From: Allodiplogaster sudhausi
Taxonomy: Eukaryota; Nematoda; Chromadorea; Rhabditida; Diplogasteridae
DNA length: 64,000 bases
Reading direction: 5' to 3'
Assembly: GCA_945643635.1 (NCBI GenBank)
Contig: CALZFC010000030.1
Location: forward strand, 2,081,001 to 2,145,000
Shown piece after piece: positions 54,553 through 64,000 of this stretch. The notes beneath the pieces were generated by a model. The model worked only from the letters and a program-made list of their open reading frames with translations. It made no database searches and was not told the origin of the DNA. Position 1 is the stretch's first letter. Every line of letters starts with the position of its first letter. The position numbers and the translations under genes were made by a program.

Positions 54553-54801
54553 CCTCCCCTTTCAATAATCCACTCTATTCCAGGCGATGGCCCCAGCCGT
54601 CGATGTCCTCGCTGCGGAGCTTTCTGAACGTCTTCGCCTCATTCTGGAGCCGAGGAGAGCCTCTCGTTTCCAGTTAGTTTATCTCTTACCAGCCACTTTC
54701 CATCATCTCTCTCTCTCTCTCTCTCTCTCTCGCTCTCTCTCTCTCCCTCTTTCTCTGTCTGTCTGTCTCTCTCTTTCTCTTTCTCTCTCTCTTTCTCTCT
54801 T

Positions 54802-54832
<31 letters not shown>

Positions 54833-54840
54833 TTCTCTCT

Positions 54841-54878
<38 letters not shown>

Positions 54879-55848
54879 CCAGAGGAGACTTCCGCACTGG
54901 GAAGCGCCTGAACATGCGTCGCCTGATCGCGTACGTGGCCAACGAGTACCGGAAAGATCGGATCTGGATGAGAAGGACGAAGTTGGCAGAGAGGAACTAC
55001 CAACTCATGCTGGCCATCGATGACAGCGCGAGCATGAGGGAGAACGGCATTCAGCAGGTGAGGAGAGAATGAAGAGAGAGAGAGAGAGGAGGGGGAGAGA
55101 GAGAGAGGGAGAGAGAGGGGGTAGATGGAGAGAGCGAGGAGGGAGAGAGAGAGACAGAGGGTGGGAGGAGGGGGTATCTCTATCTCTCTCTCTCTCTCTC
55201 TTCCAGGTGTCCGTCTGCTCTCCTCCCTCTCGTTCTCCCAATCTCACACGGACCTCTCTGCCCTTCTCCGCTCCGCTTCCCATCGTTTCGACGCTGCTCG
55301 AACTTCCTCGTCCGAACAGCTTCTCGTCATTCTCTCCGATGGGTTAGTCTATAATTTATTTAATTCTTTTCCCTATTTTATGTGCCTACTTTAAAATATA
55401 AAAAAAAGAAAGCAGAATCATGGTTTTATATGCTCTTCTAGCTGGAGTTTCTTATTATTAAAAATATATAGCGATGAATATTTTTTTTATTAAATGTGCC
55501 TGTTGTAATAAATTGAAATTTAGTTTAAAAATGATTATGAAAATATAAGTAAATAAAAAGTCATTCTGCTTCAGCCGCGGTGTCCGCGCAGACGGTTCGT
55601 CGCCCCTCCGAACGGCCCTCGCCTCGCTGCACCCGGCTACCGTACTCTTCGTGATCCTGGACTGCGGGGCCAAGTCCATCAACGACCTCTCGGTGGCCTC
55701 CTTCCAGAAGGACAAGGTGACCCTGGTGCCGTACCTCTCCATCTTCCCCTTTCCTCTCTACGTCGTCGTCTCTTCCATCACTCATGTCCCAGCTGTTCTG
55801 GCCGAGGCGCTGAGGCAGTGGATTGAAATGGGTTCACTTCAGATGTAA
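50372..55848 (+). pseudogene. Tandem partial copy of midasin 3' half (exons 65-79), degraded
   Basis: Copies of exons at 50444-50653, 50778-50960, 51189-51458, 51664-51862, 52098-52304, 52452-52597, 52767-52975, 53133-53373, 53642-53840, 54201-54329, 54584-54672, 54883-55057, 55207-55342, 55575-55848, collinear with 42270-48022, introns included. Breaks: CGA to TGA at 50600-50602; in-frame TAG at 52926-52928; a 14-bp deletion at about 53726 that shifts the frame; loss of the whole exon matching 47134-47263, which joins the MIDAS halves out of frame. It has no AAA modules and no start. The parent poly(A) AATAAA is AATGAA here. It is DNA-level, not retroposed. Confidence 0.93.
54355..54878. repeat. 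(CT)n tracts in the duplicate midasin introns
   Basis: Two CT tracts (about 54355-54570 and 54703-54878) abut the acceptors of pseudo-exons 75 and 76, as in the parent but longer. Confidence 0.9.
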
Positions 55849-56890
55849 TACTTGTTAGCAGAGATATATTTTGTTCTCTTTGTTTCCTTTATTCCTGTTT
55901 TTTTCCATACCTAATTCGCATGCAAATATAGAAATTGTTAGGCGAATATTGAGTTCTGTGTCAAGTTTTGGGATATTTACTGCAGAGTTTCTTGTTGAAT
56001 TTGTTCAGATAATTGTTGTTGTTAATTCTTGTTGTTACTGAAGATGTTGAGACTTTTTGTTTTCATGTTTTGTTTAGATTGACAGTTGAAAAATGGAAAT
56101 GGAATTCAATGCTTGCAGAAATGAAGATGTTAACTTATTCAACGTGTTTCAACAGCGTCGGAGGAGAGGGCGAGAAATTGAGATTGGAAGACGGTGAGCA
56201 AAAGATTGAGTGGGAGAGAGCAAGAGAGGTAGAGGAGAGAAAAGGGAAGACGGAAAAGGCTGGAGTGAATGCTGGACTGGTTCCTCTAGCAGTTAAAGCT
56301 TGTTTGCAAGGTGATTTCATTACCTGGAGAAACACTCATGGGTTCCCAATATTTCTTGAAAATCCTTTAAAATTCGATGTTCGAAACTACACAAAAAGTA
56401 TGACCACTCAAAGTAGTCAACCAAGCACCTTGCTGGTAGTGTAGCGAAATGATTAAAGAAATACAGGACTGAAGCATCCAGAGAACTATGGACTTTACGA
56501 ATTTTCCACTCGTTTAGAACTACAATTGCAAGGGAAATTTTTTAAATTTACATTTCGTTGAATCTTACGGATAGCTTCTCTAGAGAAATATTTCTTCACT
56601 ATCACTGATAGTATCAATTTGGTAATCATATCAATCTAATTCATAATTGTAGAATCGCTGAAGCTTTCAAATAGCAGTTATCGTGGTCAATAGGAAGATG
56701 GAGAACAGATTTGACTGGATCGGATTGAACAGAGAGAAGAAAGACGGATCAGTTTAGTAAAATTTCTGATTGTTTTGAACATTTCCCTGTAGTGCAAACC
56801 GCCGGGTTAGGCTTGCTAAATATATCCGATCAAAAAAATTAATTGTTTGTACAACATTTGTGAGTTAATTAAAAGCAATAAGTTTTCTTG
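55849..56890 (+). repeat. Downstream unit D2 (copy of D1)
   Basis: Continuation of the duplicated block past the pseudogene stop. It contains an extra stretch (about 56270-56400, 'ggttcctctagcagttaaagcttg') absent from D1 but present in D3. Confidence 0.8.
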
Positions 56891-56934
56891 ATTTCCATTA
56901 AGTCAAGGATGACATCATTATCATTCTCATCAAT

Positions 56935-57019
56935 ATTAACTTAACCAATGTGTTTTAACAGCATTGGAGGAGAGCGCGACAAAGAGATATTGGAATACGG
57001 AGAGCAAAAGAGAGAGTGG

Positions 57020-57060
<41 letters not shown>

Positions 57061-57450
57061 AGAGAGGGAGAGGAGAGACAAAAGGGAAGGCGAAAAAGGC
57101 TGGAGTCGATGCTGAACTGATTCCTCAAGCAGTTAACGCTTGTTCGCAAGGTGATTTGTTTGCTGGGAGAAAGTCTCATGGGTTCCCAATATTTTTCGAA
57201 AAGAAAACCACAAAAAAGTATGACCACTCGAAGGAGCCAACCGAGCACCGTGCTGGTAGTGTAGTGAAATGTTTAAAATCAAGAGAACCGAGGACATTAC
57301 AAATTTCCCACTCGTTTAGAACTGCAATTGCAAGGGCGATTTTCTAAAACATACATTTCGTCGAGTCTTGCTTAGAGGCGCTCTTAACAAATATTTCTGC
57401 ACTATCAATGATAGTTTAAATTTGGTAGTCTTATCAATCTAATTCATATA
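56935..57450 (+). repeat. Downstream unit D3 (third partial copy)
   Basis: Starts 'gtgttttaacagcattggagg' like the 'gtgtttcaacagcgtcggagg' of D2 and continues through 'gtatgaccactcgaaggagccaacc' and 'ggtagtgtagtgaaatg'. It contains its own GA run (about 57015-57060). Confidence 0.75.
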
Positions 57451-57554
57451 TGTACTAAACGAGTGGGAACTTCTCTAACTCTCCTCTCTCTCCTCTCTAT
57501 CTACTCTCTCTCTCACCCTTTCCTTCTCTCTCGCACTCTCCTTCTCTCTCTATA

Positions 57555-57650
57555 TTTCATGTCTCCTCCACTCTCTCTGCTCGTCTCGCTCTTTGCTCTC
57601 TCTCCTTCCACTTCTGTAGCTGTCTCATGTTGCCTCGTAAGATAAATGAA
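57555..57650 (+). pseudogene. Remnant of a second Ly6 gene 3' end
   Basis: 'atgtctcctccactctctctgctcg..ctcgctctttgct...ctctccttccacttctg' closely matches 58925-59010, the GPI-signal end and 3'UTR of the intact Ly6 gene, including 'gttgcctcg.aa.ataaa' after the stop. No cysteine-coding exons are found upstream. Confidence 0.65.
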
Positions 57651-57660
57651 AAAAAGCCTC

Positions 57661-58123
57661 AACTTTGAATCGCACTAATTACTCGGGCCAATTTTCATCA
57701 ACCGAATTTGGTAAGGCTATCGATGTCCCAGTCGTATAGGACGTGTGGTAGCGAGTGCCAGGACTCACTTCCCCGGTCTAGCTGAGAAAAGATACAAGAC
57801 GAGTCAGTTTTTTTTTTTACTTTTTTGTAATTTTGTAATTCTACAAATTAATAATAGTAGCTAAGCCGACGTTATATTTGGACTTTCACATTACAGTTTG
57901 TTTGTCTTTCGTTCTCTCTGCCTCTCACCCTCACTTTGGCCTGATCGAAGATCAGAGAGTTTTTTTTTACTTCACTGACCCTTGATGCACTTTTCCTTCC
58001 TTGTGCAATAGCACGTTTTCCAAGCTGGCACGCGTAAATAGAGAATTTTCACGGAGAATCAGCTTAGAAAAATATCATTTATTTTACTTGCACTTGTTCA
58101 AGGCTTCATCCTCTCATAGTCAG
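57661..58123. other. Spacer before the Ly6 gene
   Basis: AT-rich with short pyrimidine runs. No gene, tRNA or clear repeat is recognised apart from upstream promoter sequence. Confidence 0.5.
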
Positions 58124-58130
58124 TATAAAA
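58124..58130 (+). promoter_or_regulatory. Candidate TATA box of the Ly6 gene
   Basis: TATAAAA in CAGTATAAAAGCG, 210 bp upstream of the Ly6 ATG. The 5'UTR would be about 180 nt if unspliced. Confidence 0.5.
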
Positions 58131-58339
58131 GCGTCTTTCGCTCGGTAACAATTTCATTCTCATCTTTTTCGGCCCCACTGACTTCTCTCCCCGTCTCACT
58201 CCTCTTCACCAGGCTACATCTCGGCGGTTTGCTTCGCTTCTCTATTTCATTTCACTGCGAATGTTTTGGCTGTTAGGAGGTTTATGGTTAATTAGTTCGT
58301 TGCTCCTTTCTACTCCGAAAAAAATCATTTCCTTTGCAT

Positions 58340-58987
58340 ATGTCTGCCGTGCCTGGCTGTCTCTGCTTCGTTCTCTTGGTTCTCGTCGCTTGCCCCGTCG
58401 ATGCGCTCGATTGCTTCAATGGACGGTCGTCGGACAAGAAGTGGGAGGGAGCTCGCAGCATGACGACGGAAACTTGCAAGGATATGGATGCCAGATGCGC
58501 CAAGGTTCTCGATAGAGTATTGAGGAAGCGTTTGACTGGAAATCTATTGGTGGCGGGTTCGATACCCGGCCGAGAACAAAAAGAATTTTAGCATTTGTTT
58601 ACCCTTTTGTGGTCTTCAATTCATACAAGTCGTGTAATCAAACATATTTAAGGTTGATGGAGATGTCATAGAAAATGGTGAGAACGTCAAGATTACGGGC
58701 AGAGGATGTGTGACGAATTGTGAAAAATATGTTAGCAATATTTGTGAACCGTTGATACTGCATACATATCACCTTGAATATTCTGCATTACTCTTTTTGA
58801 TTTACTACGATTTATTAGAAGCACACTTTAGGAAAATGTCGCTGACTTCCAAATTCAATGGAACGCGAAAGTCCGTTCCATTTCGTGCTGCAAGGGCGAC
58901 CTCTGCAACCACCGCGCTCTCCTCGCCATGTCTCCTGCACTCTCCCTGCTCGCCCCGCTCTTTGCTATTCTCTCCTTCCACTTCTGA
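58340..58987 (+). CDS. Small GPI-anchored Ly6/uPAR three-finger protein, 3 exons
   Basis: Exons 58340-58504, 58653-58730, 58832-58987, all phase 0, 132 codons plus stop. A signal peptide (CLCFVLLVLVACPVDA) is followed directly by the LU-domain start LDCFNG, spaced cysteines (ETC, DARC, GRGCVTNC) and the family hallmark CCKGDLCN. The C-terminus is hydrophobic (LSLLAPLFAILSF), a GPI-attachment signal. Such proteins sit on the outer plasma membrane and act as receptor modulators or adhesion factors; nematodes have many. The target is unknown. The ATG at 58340 is chosen because the signal peptide follows at once. A 3' fragment of a sister copy lies 0.8 kb upstream. Confidence 0.85.
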
Positions 58988-60456
58988 AGTAGTCCCATAT
59001 TGCCTCGCAATATAAACGAGACAATTTCATTGGAGCCACAACTTTAAAGGAAGTATTTGGCGAATAATTCTACAGTAGCGCTTGAGAAACAATTTGACTT
59101 TGCGCGTTAAAGGAACCATGCTATGAATGATTCTACAGTAGTACATTAGGACCATTTTGAACGCGCGCCCTCAAATATTTGGCCCTTCTGCTGGTTAGAG
59201 AGCGTGTGAAATAGGAGGGTGGCTAACAGCTACAGTGAAAAATTTTGGCCGAGCCATATTTTGCGAGCTCATAACTTTGAGGCAAGTGTACAAAAATGGT
59301 TCAAACTTTCTAGATGTAGGTTTTAGAGTGATACGAATTGATCCTCGTTCATAAAACCATATGTTAATCATTCAGTGAACAGCTCCTTTAATAAAGTAGC
59401 CGCCTGTCGCACGGTCGAGCGAGCATGCGAAATAGGAGGGCTGCTCTGACCTACCGTTGCTAATTCACTACCCGCCAGTTTTCACGTTACTATTGCTCAG
59501 ACATACATATCTTGTAAGAAAATCGTTCTATCCCTTCTGAATATATGTTTCACGCAAAACGAACTTATCGATTTAGAAAAAAAACCGTAGGGTAATTATT
59601 CCCCGGATACCTCCCCATCTAAAATCCCTTTAAGTTTCTATATCTTTTTAAAGCAAACCGCATGGGATCTCTACGGAGGAAGAAAAATGAAATATGAGGT
59701 GTGGTTTACGCATATCTATATGTGAATTTACCCGAAACAAATAAGAACAAAAAATAGGCCATCAGGCTTGGTAGCACAAAGGGAAACTTTTGTATTGCAC
59801 GTATGTAACCACAAACGAAAATGTGGCTCTTATCTTAGATGGGCCGTACTCAGTGCACAAGGACCGAGCGTAGGTGTGATGGATGATTTCTGTACAATCT
59901 GTGACAATTTCCGCACTTGTTATCAGGGATAATAGTTCGCTTCACGCGTGCAGACACGTTAGGGTTGTGGAACTATTACCACCATTTAAGGCAGAAGGTT
60001 GTGTCATACATTATTGTCTTAATTTCCTTAGTGAAAGACATTTTTTATAAGTTTACGTTTTCCAAGGCTTCTGAATGCTTAAACAGTACCGATCACGAGT
60101 CCAGTAGCTCGGGCCATAACGAGCCCAGATTATGTCAATATCTTATTGTTAGAAAATTATTCGCATGATGTTGCTAGCATATTTGACTTCAAACGTCAAT
60201 TGTACATGTAAAATGTTCAAAAAGTGCTAAAAATGATTCGTTGGCCGGTCAAGCTGAGACAACATACACAAAACTAGTTACTATATTGTTTGTATTTTGT
60301 AATTCCTAAAATAAAATAATAAGCAATAAGCAATAAATAATCTGATTGATTTAATAACGATTCTAAATGAAACTAAAGCAACAAAATCAATCAATAGTCT
60401 GATTAATACTCATAATAAGCATTTCAAGAGTGACTGAAAAAAAATCAGCTTCTTAC
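58988..60456. other. Intergenic region, no gene recognised
   Basis: About 1.5 kb without convincing coding exons. A block resembling 'gagcgYgtGaaataggaggg.ggct' occurs twice (about 59200-59228 and 59427-59455), suggesting a short tandem or dispersed repeat. The 3' exons of the lectin gene (rest of CUB, stop) should lie here or be lost; I could not place them. Confidence 0.5.
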
Positions 60457-60836
60457 GTAGCAATTTTCTTGTCGCCAACGGCGCCATCGAACAACTCAAT
60501 CTTGTCGCAGCACTTGTTGAGGCTGAAGTCGTCGATGGTCAGCCGCACCGTCGCGCCCTCCTCCACGACGAGGAAGTACTCACACGAGGTGACGTTCGGA
60601 GAGCGCGGATACGACGGCGAGTAGATCTTAAGGTGTTCAAAAACTCATTTTTGAATTCGCGCCTTTTTTCGCATCGTCTGTATTCAAAATTTTTTTTAGT
60701 ACATTTTACAAACAAGCATTGCAGCGAGTATTAGGATCTGCCTGACCGTTTCATTGTTAAAGTAGTACTTCTGCTCCGGACAGCCCGCGGGCGCCATCGG
60801 GTTGTCGATGACGTAGGCTATATTGGATATATGTAC

Positions 60837-60904
<68 letters not shown>

Positions 60905-62032
60905 TCCCGCCCAGTATCTTGGTACCAAGGATGCGTCGGACGCATCGGACGCATCCAAATGCATCCTCGTTAATAACTATTTTCCTAGGAAAGACTAAAA
61001 TATTTTAACTTGTACATTAGTTTGCTGATAGAGAACGGATGCAACTGATAAAAAATCGATACTTTCTAATCATTTGATAAGAAGTTATCAGTTTTTGCTT
61101 ATAAAAAATTTCATTTCTTATATTTTTCAATGAAATTTCTCCTGTACCATTATTTTGTCTCTACCCACATCCCCAAATAATAAAATAAGAAATTGTATCA
61201 TTAATAACAGAAATCGATAAATCAGACCTTATCACTCATGTTCATTAGGTGAGAAGATTCGCCAAACGATTCTGAATCTAACTACGTAATCAGGTTTTCA
61301 AAATAAAGGGCTGGCTTACACTATATTTTTGATTGTGTGTGTTTGCATTACTTTCTTCAGGATTCCCCATTGCCTTGGACTTTGTCAAAATTTTATCTCG
61401 GTATGATGCTTCAAATCTAGGTTGCTGCACTAGCATTGAACCTTAGAAAGGTAACGGGCGCCCTTTTCGTCCCCGGTTTAATTACCCAAGTTTGAGGTAG
61501 TGAAATAGTACAGGCAGAGAAAAAAAGGGTTAGGCCACGCCCCTTCTGCCTGAGAAGCCTCCCTGCCCTGTTCTTTCTGAAGAAATTAATGCAAATACAC
61601 ACAATCAAAAATATATTGTTAGCCTGCACTTTATTTTGAAAAACTGATTACGTAGTTAGATTCAGAATCATTAGGCGAATCTTCTCAGCTAATGAACATG
61701 AGTGATAAGGTCTGATTTATCGATTTCCGTTATTAATGATACAATCTCTAATTTTATTATTTGGGGATGTGGGTAGAGACAAAATAATGGTACAGGAGAA
61801 ATTTCATTGAAAAATATAAGAAATGAAATTTTTTATAAGCAAAAACTGATAACTTCTTATCAAATGATTAGAAATTATCGATTTTTTATCAGTAGCATCC
61901 GTTCTCTATAAGCAAACTAATGTACAAGTTAAAATATTTTAATCTTTCCTAGGAAAACAGTTATTAACGAGGATACATTTGGATGCGTCCGATGCGTCCG
62001 ACGCATCCTTGGTACCAAGATCCTGGGCGGGA

Positions 62033-62073
<41 letters not shown>

Positions 62074-64000
62074 TCTGTTTTTGAAAGTAAAGTAAGTGCT
62101 CGCAATATTATAGCGAATACTATTTCAATGAAGACTAATCTTCTTCTTCTCCGTTTTCCAGTCGGGCAAATGAGCGCGAATTCAAATCATATTTTTCGGC
62201 GGCAAACCCGGCCGACTGCATGCGTAGGGAAGCGAGGAGGAGCACTGATTCGTGAGCCACTCGCCTTTCTCCGACGTCGTGTGCATGGCCGTGCAGTGGC
62301 CGAATATATCCGATGGAAAGCCTTGGTTAAAATTGTTTTAATTAAATAAATATATAAATATATATAAGATTTCCATTGAATAAAATCATAAATTAACTAA
62401 AGTCTAATAATAAGATGAAAACATAAGCACAGGAATACTGTGTGATTATCATTACAGTTTATAAATTATAAATATACATTATACATATACAACAACAATA
62501 ATAATTACAATGATAATAGTGATTGTAATGATAATTATAATAGTGATTATAATTATTATAATATTATAATATGTTGCACCTCTGGCAAAGTTTGAATACG
62601 TGAAGTTGCTGCCGTCACTCCACTTCTTTTGCTTACAAAAGTCTGCAGGCCAATGTGAAGGCCTTCCGTCATTCCGAGCTTCTTCGCATGCGAAAGCAAA
62701 TAGTCGTTCGTACAGAAATGTCGTAAAAAAATTAATAAAACTTATTAATTAAATTTTTTAGACATATTATCTATTGCTCTTCTCATCGTCATCACATAAC
62801 AATAGCTAACACTAAATGAAATTTAAAAAAAAACATTTTAAGGGCTAATACATCGCTTGCTATAAGTTTGGTTGATACAAGTAAGTATGCATACACACAG
62901 CTGACCTCTTGATCGTGAATTGAAAAGAGATGCGCAGACTCACTCTTGCATGAATTTTCGGCCGATGACCAGGAGGCCTGCAAGAATCGGATTTTGAGGA
63001 GTCAAAAACTCCATTTTGAATTCGCGCCTTTTTGACTGACACAAGTGGTCATGGAAAATGCCGCGAATTTAAAATAGAAATTAAAATATATCAATGTTGA
63101 CAAGTTGCGTGCAGCTTTAATTATCTTGTTGCTTTAAAGGAGCCTGTTATTTTACTACGTGCTTTTTGTTAGTATAAAAAAGGGATAAGATGGAGTAATG
63201 TTCGGCAGTCAACATGGCAAACAAAGTAGTAACCATTCTGTTATTAATTGAGACGCAAGTATGCGAGCCATCGACTTTCTCGTAGTCGTCACATGCGGGA
63301 TCTGCACAGATTTACATGGAAACTTCTATGAGGCTATTCGAAGTGTTATGCAAGCTATTTCTTGAGAATATACATATTTGAATATTTTTTTCTGACTGTT
63401 ATCCTTTGTGAGGCCGTGAAGTGAGGCCCTGATGGGAGAGTAGGATAGTGAAAGAAGACAGAGAAAGATACAGAGAAATAAAAAGTTGACGAGACAGAGA
63501 GAAAGCGAGACAGGGACGAAGAGAGAAAAAGAGAGAGGGAGATGAAGAGACGGAGAAAGAGAGATAGAGGCGAACAAGGGAGAGAGAGAAAGAGAGAGAG
63601 AGAGAAGAGAGAGAGAGAGTGAGAGAGTGAGAGAGAGAAAGGAGAGAGAGAGAGGATGATCAACTATTCAGTCTGGTCTGCGCGCAGAATCCCTTGAATG
63701 CGCTGGAATGGGAAGCCGTCATCCATAAGCCATCCGAGATTCGTATGTAAACATTACGCCCGTGGTCCTGGCACGTAGAATCTGAAGGAGATCATAGGTA
63801 AGCAATTTTGTTACATTTTTAAATTGTTTTTTTTAAAATAAATACATTAACAAGTGAAGTATTGTAGTGTACTTTAGCATATAAAAGATAGAACATTATG
63901 AGTTTGTTGATCACTGGCCTTAACTTGGGGTAGAACAAAAAGAATGACGAACGACTGCTAAGATTGGAGTAGTCAAATCGGCTGCCGTCCATCCACTCAA
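60457..64000 (-). CDS. CTLD-CTLD-CUB lectin gene (clec type), 5' end outside window, possibly decaying
   Basis: Secreted or surface lectin of the nematode clec family, which often acts in innate immunity. Minus-strand exons: 63925-64000 (WMDGSRFDYSNL, end of CTLD1, cut by the window edge), 63665-63781 (CQDHGRNV..ISDGLWMT), 63234-63301 (ACDDYEKVDGSHTC, start of CTLD2), 62906-62977 (SWSSAENSCKSESAHLFSIH), block 62580-62708 (AKKLGMTEGLHIGLQ then, in another frame, WSDGSNFTYSNF), 62208-62321 (CTAMHTTSEKGEWLTNQC), then CUB exons 60747-60817 and 60457-60626 (SPSYP, CEYFLVVEEGATVRL, DKIELFDG). The block at 62580-62708 has a frameshift and no AG acceptor. The end of CUB and the stop were not found. 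Phases of the other inner exons fit. Confidence 0.75.
60843..60901. repeat. (AT)n microsatellite flanking the foldback element
   Basis: Pure AT run abutting the left end of the element at 60902. A shorter one (about 62036-62066) abuts the right end, so the element sits inside an AT repeat. Confidence 0.95.
60902..62035. mobile_element. Foldback DNA transposon / long-TIR MITE, TA-flanked
   Basis: Left arm 60902-61360 and right arm 61577-62035, each 459 bp, are near-perfect inverted repeats with few mismatches, around a 216-bp unique centre. Both ends read CAGTCCCGCCCAG and are bordered by TA, as in Tc1/mariner-type insertions. No transposase frame is present, so it is non-autonomous. It lies in an intron of the lectin gene, which is on the minus strand. 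High arm identity implies a young insertion or gene conversion. Confidence 0.9.
63428..63656. repeat. (GA)n-rich tract in lectin intron
   Basis: Purine-rich microsatellite, (CT)n on the gene's strand, directly downstream of the donor at 63664. The Ser/Leu-rich frames here are artefacts. Confidence 0.88.

Noticed and set aside
50372..55848. A second functional midasin-like gene encoding only the MIDAS domain
   Set aside because: Two nonsense codons, a frameshifting deletion and a missing MIDAS exon leave no continuous product, though a short transcript from the final exons cannot be excluded.
60590..60690. Lectin gene 3' end at the CUB exon 60457-60626
   Set aside because: The exon ends at a good donor (AC|GTAAG), not a stop, so more exons are expected although I could not find them.
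63263..63364. Small secreted plus-strand protein (MRAIDFLVVVTCG...)
   Set aside because: It is the reverse-strand shadow of the lectin exon 63234-63301, which carries the conserved cysteine pattern.

Overview
The window is eukaryotic nuclear DNA. Genes have many short exons and GT-AG introns with short 'tttcag'-like acceptors. A lin-53-type RBBP4, a lectin gene combining two C-type-lectin domains with a CUB domain, and two genes packed 364 bp apart all fit a nematode, probably a free-living rhabditid or diplogastrid (inference). Introns and spacers are unusually rich in (CT)n/(GA)n microsatellites, which create most long low-complexity open frames; those are not genes.

Layout. 220-8701 (-): a PARN-family 3'-exonuclease, 22 exons, ending in a membrane tail anchor like PNLDC1/Trimmer. 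9314-11879 (-): KRR1, a small-subunit processome factor, 8 exons. 12397-15367 (+): RBBP4/7 (lin-53), 7 exons. 15732-48022 (+): midasin (MDN1/Rea1), about 79 exons and about 4,450 codons, with six AAA+ modules, a long helical linker, an acidic region and a C-terminal MIDAS domain; it fills half the window. 50372-55848 (+): a tandem partial copy of the last 15 midasin exons, now a pseudogene. 58340-58987 (+): a small GPI-anchored Ly6/uPAR protein, with debris of a second copy at 57555-57650. 60457-64000 (-): a CTLD-CTLD-CUB lectin gene whose 5' end lies outside the window. A 1,134 bp foldback transposon sits in one of its introns.

The left part is housekeeping. KRR1 acts in 40S assembly, midasin in 60S maturation, PARN-type enzymes trim small-RNA 3' ends, and RBBP4 is a histone chaperone. 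RBBP4 and midasin may form an operon. The right part (48-64 kb) is dynamic, with segmental duplication, palindromes, a tRNA-like element, a TA-flanked foldback element and fast-evolving secreted or surface proteins.

Exon boundaries were inferred by hand from frame, phase and splice signals. In PARN, KRR1, RBBP4, Ly6 and midasin the exon lengths sum to whole codons. One midasin junction (exons 60/61) and some lectin junctions stay uncertain. Family matches rest on remembered motif patterns, not on a database search.
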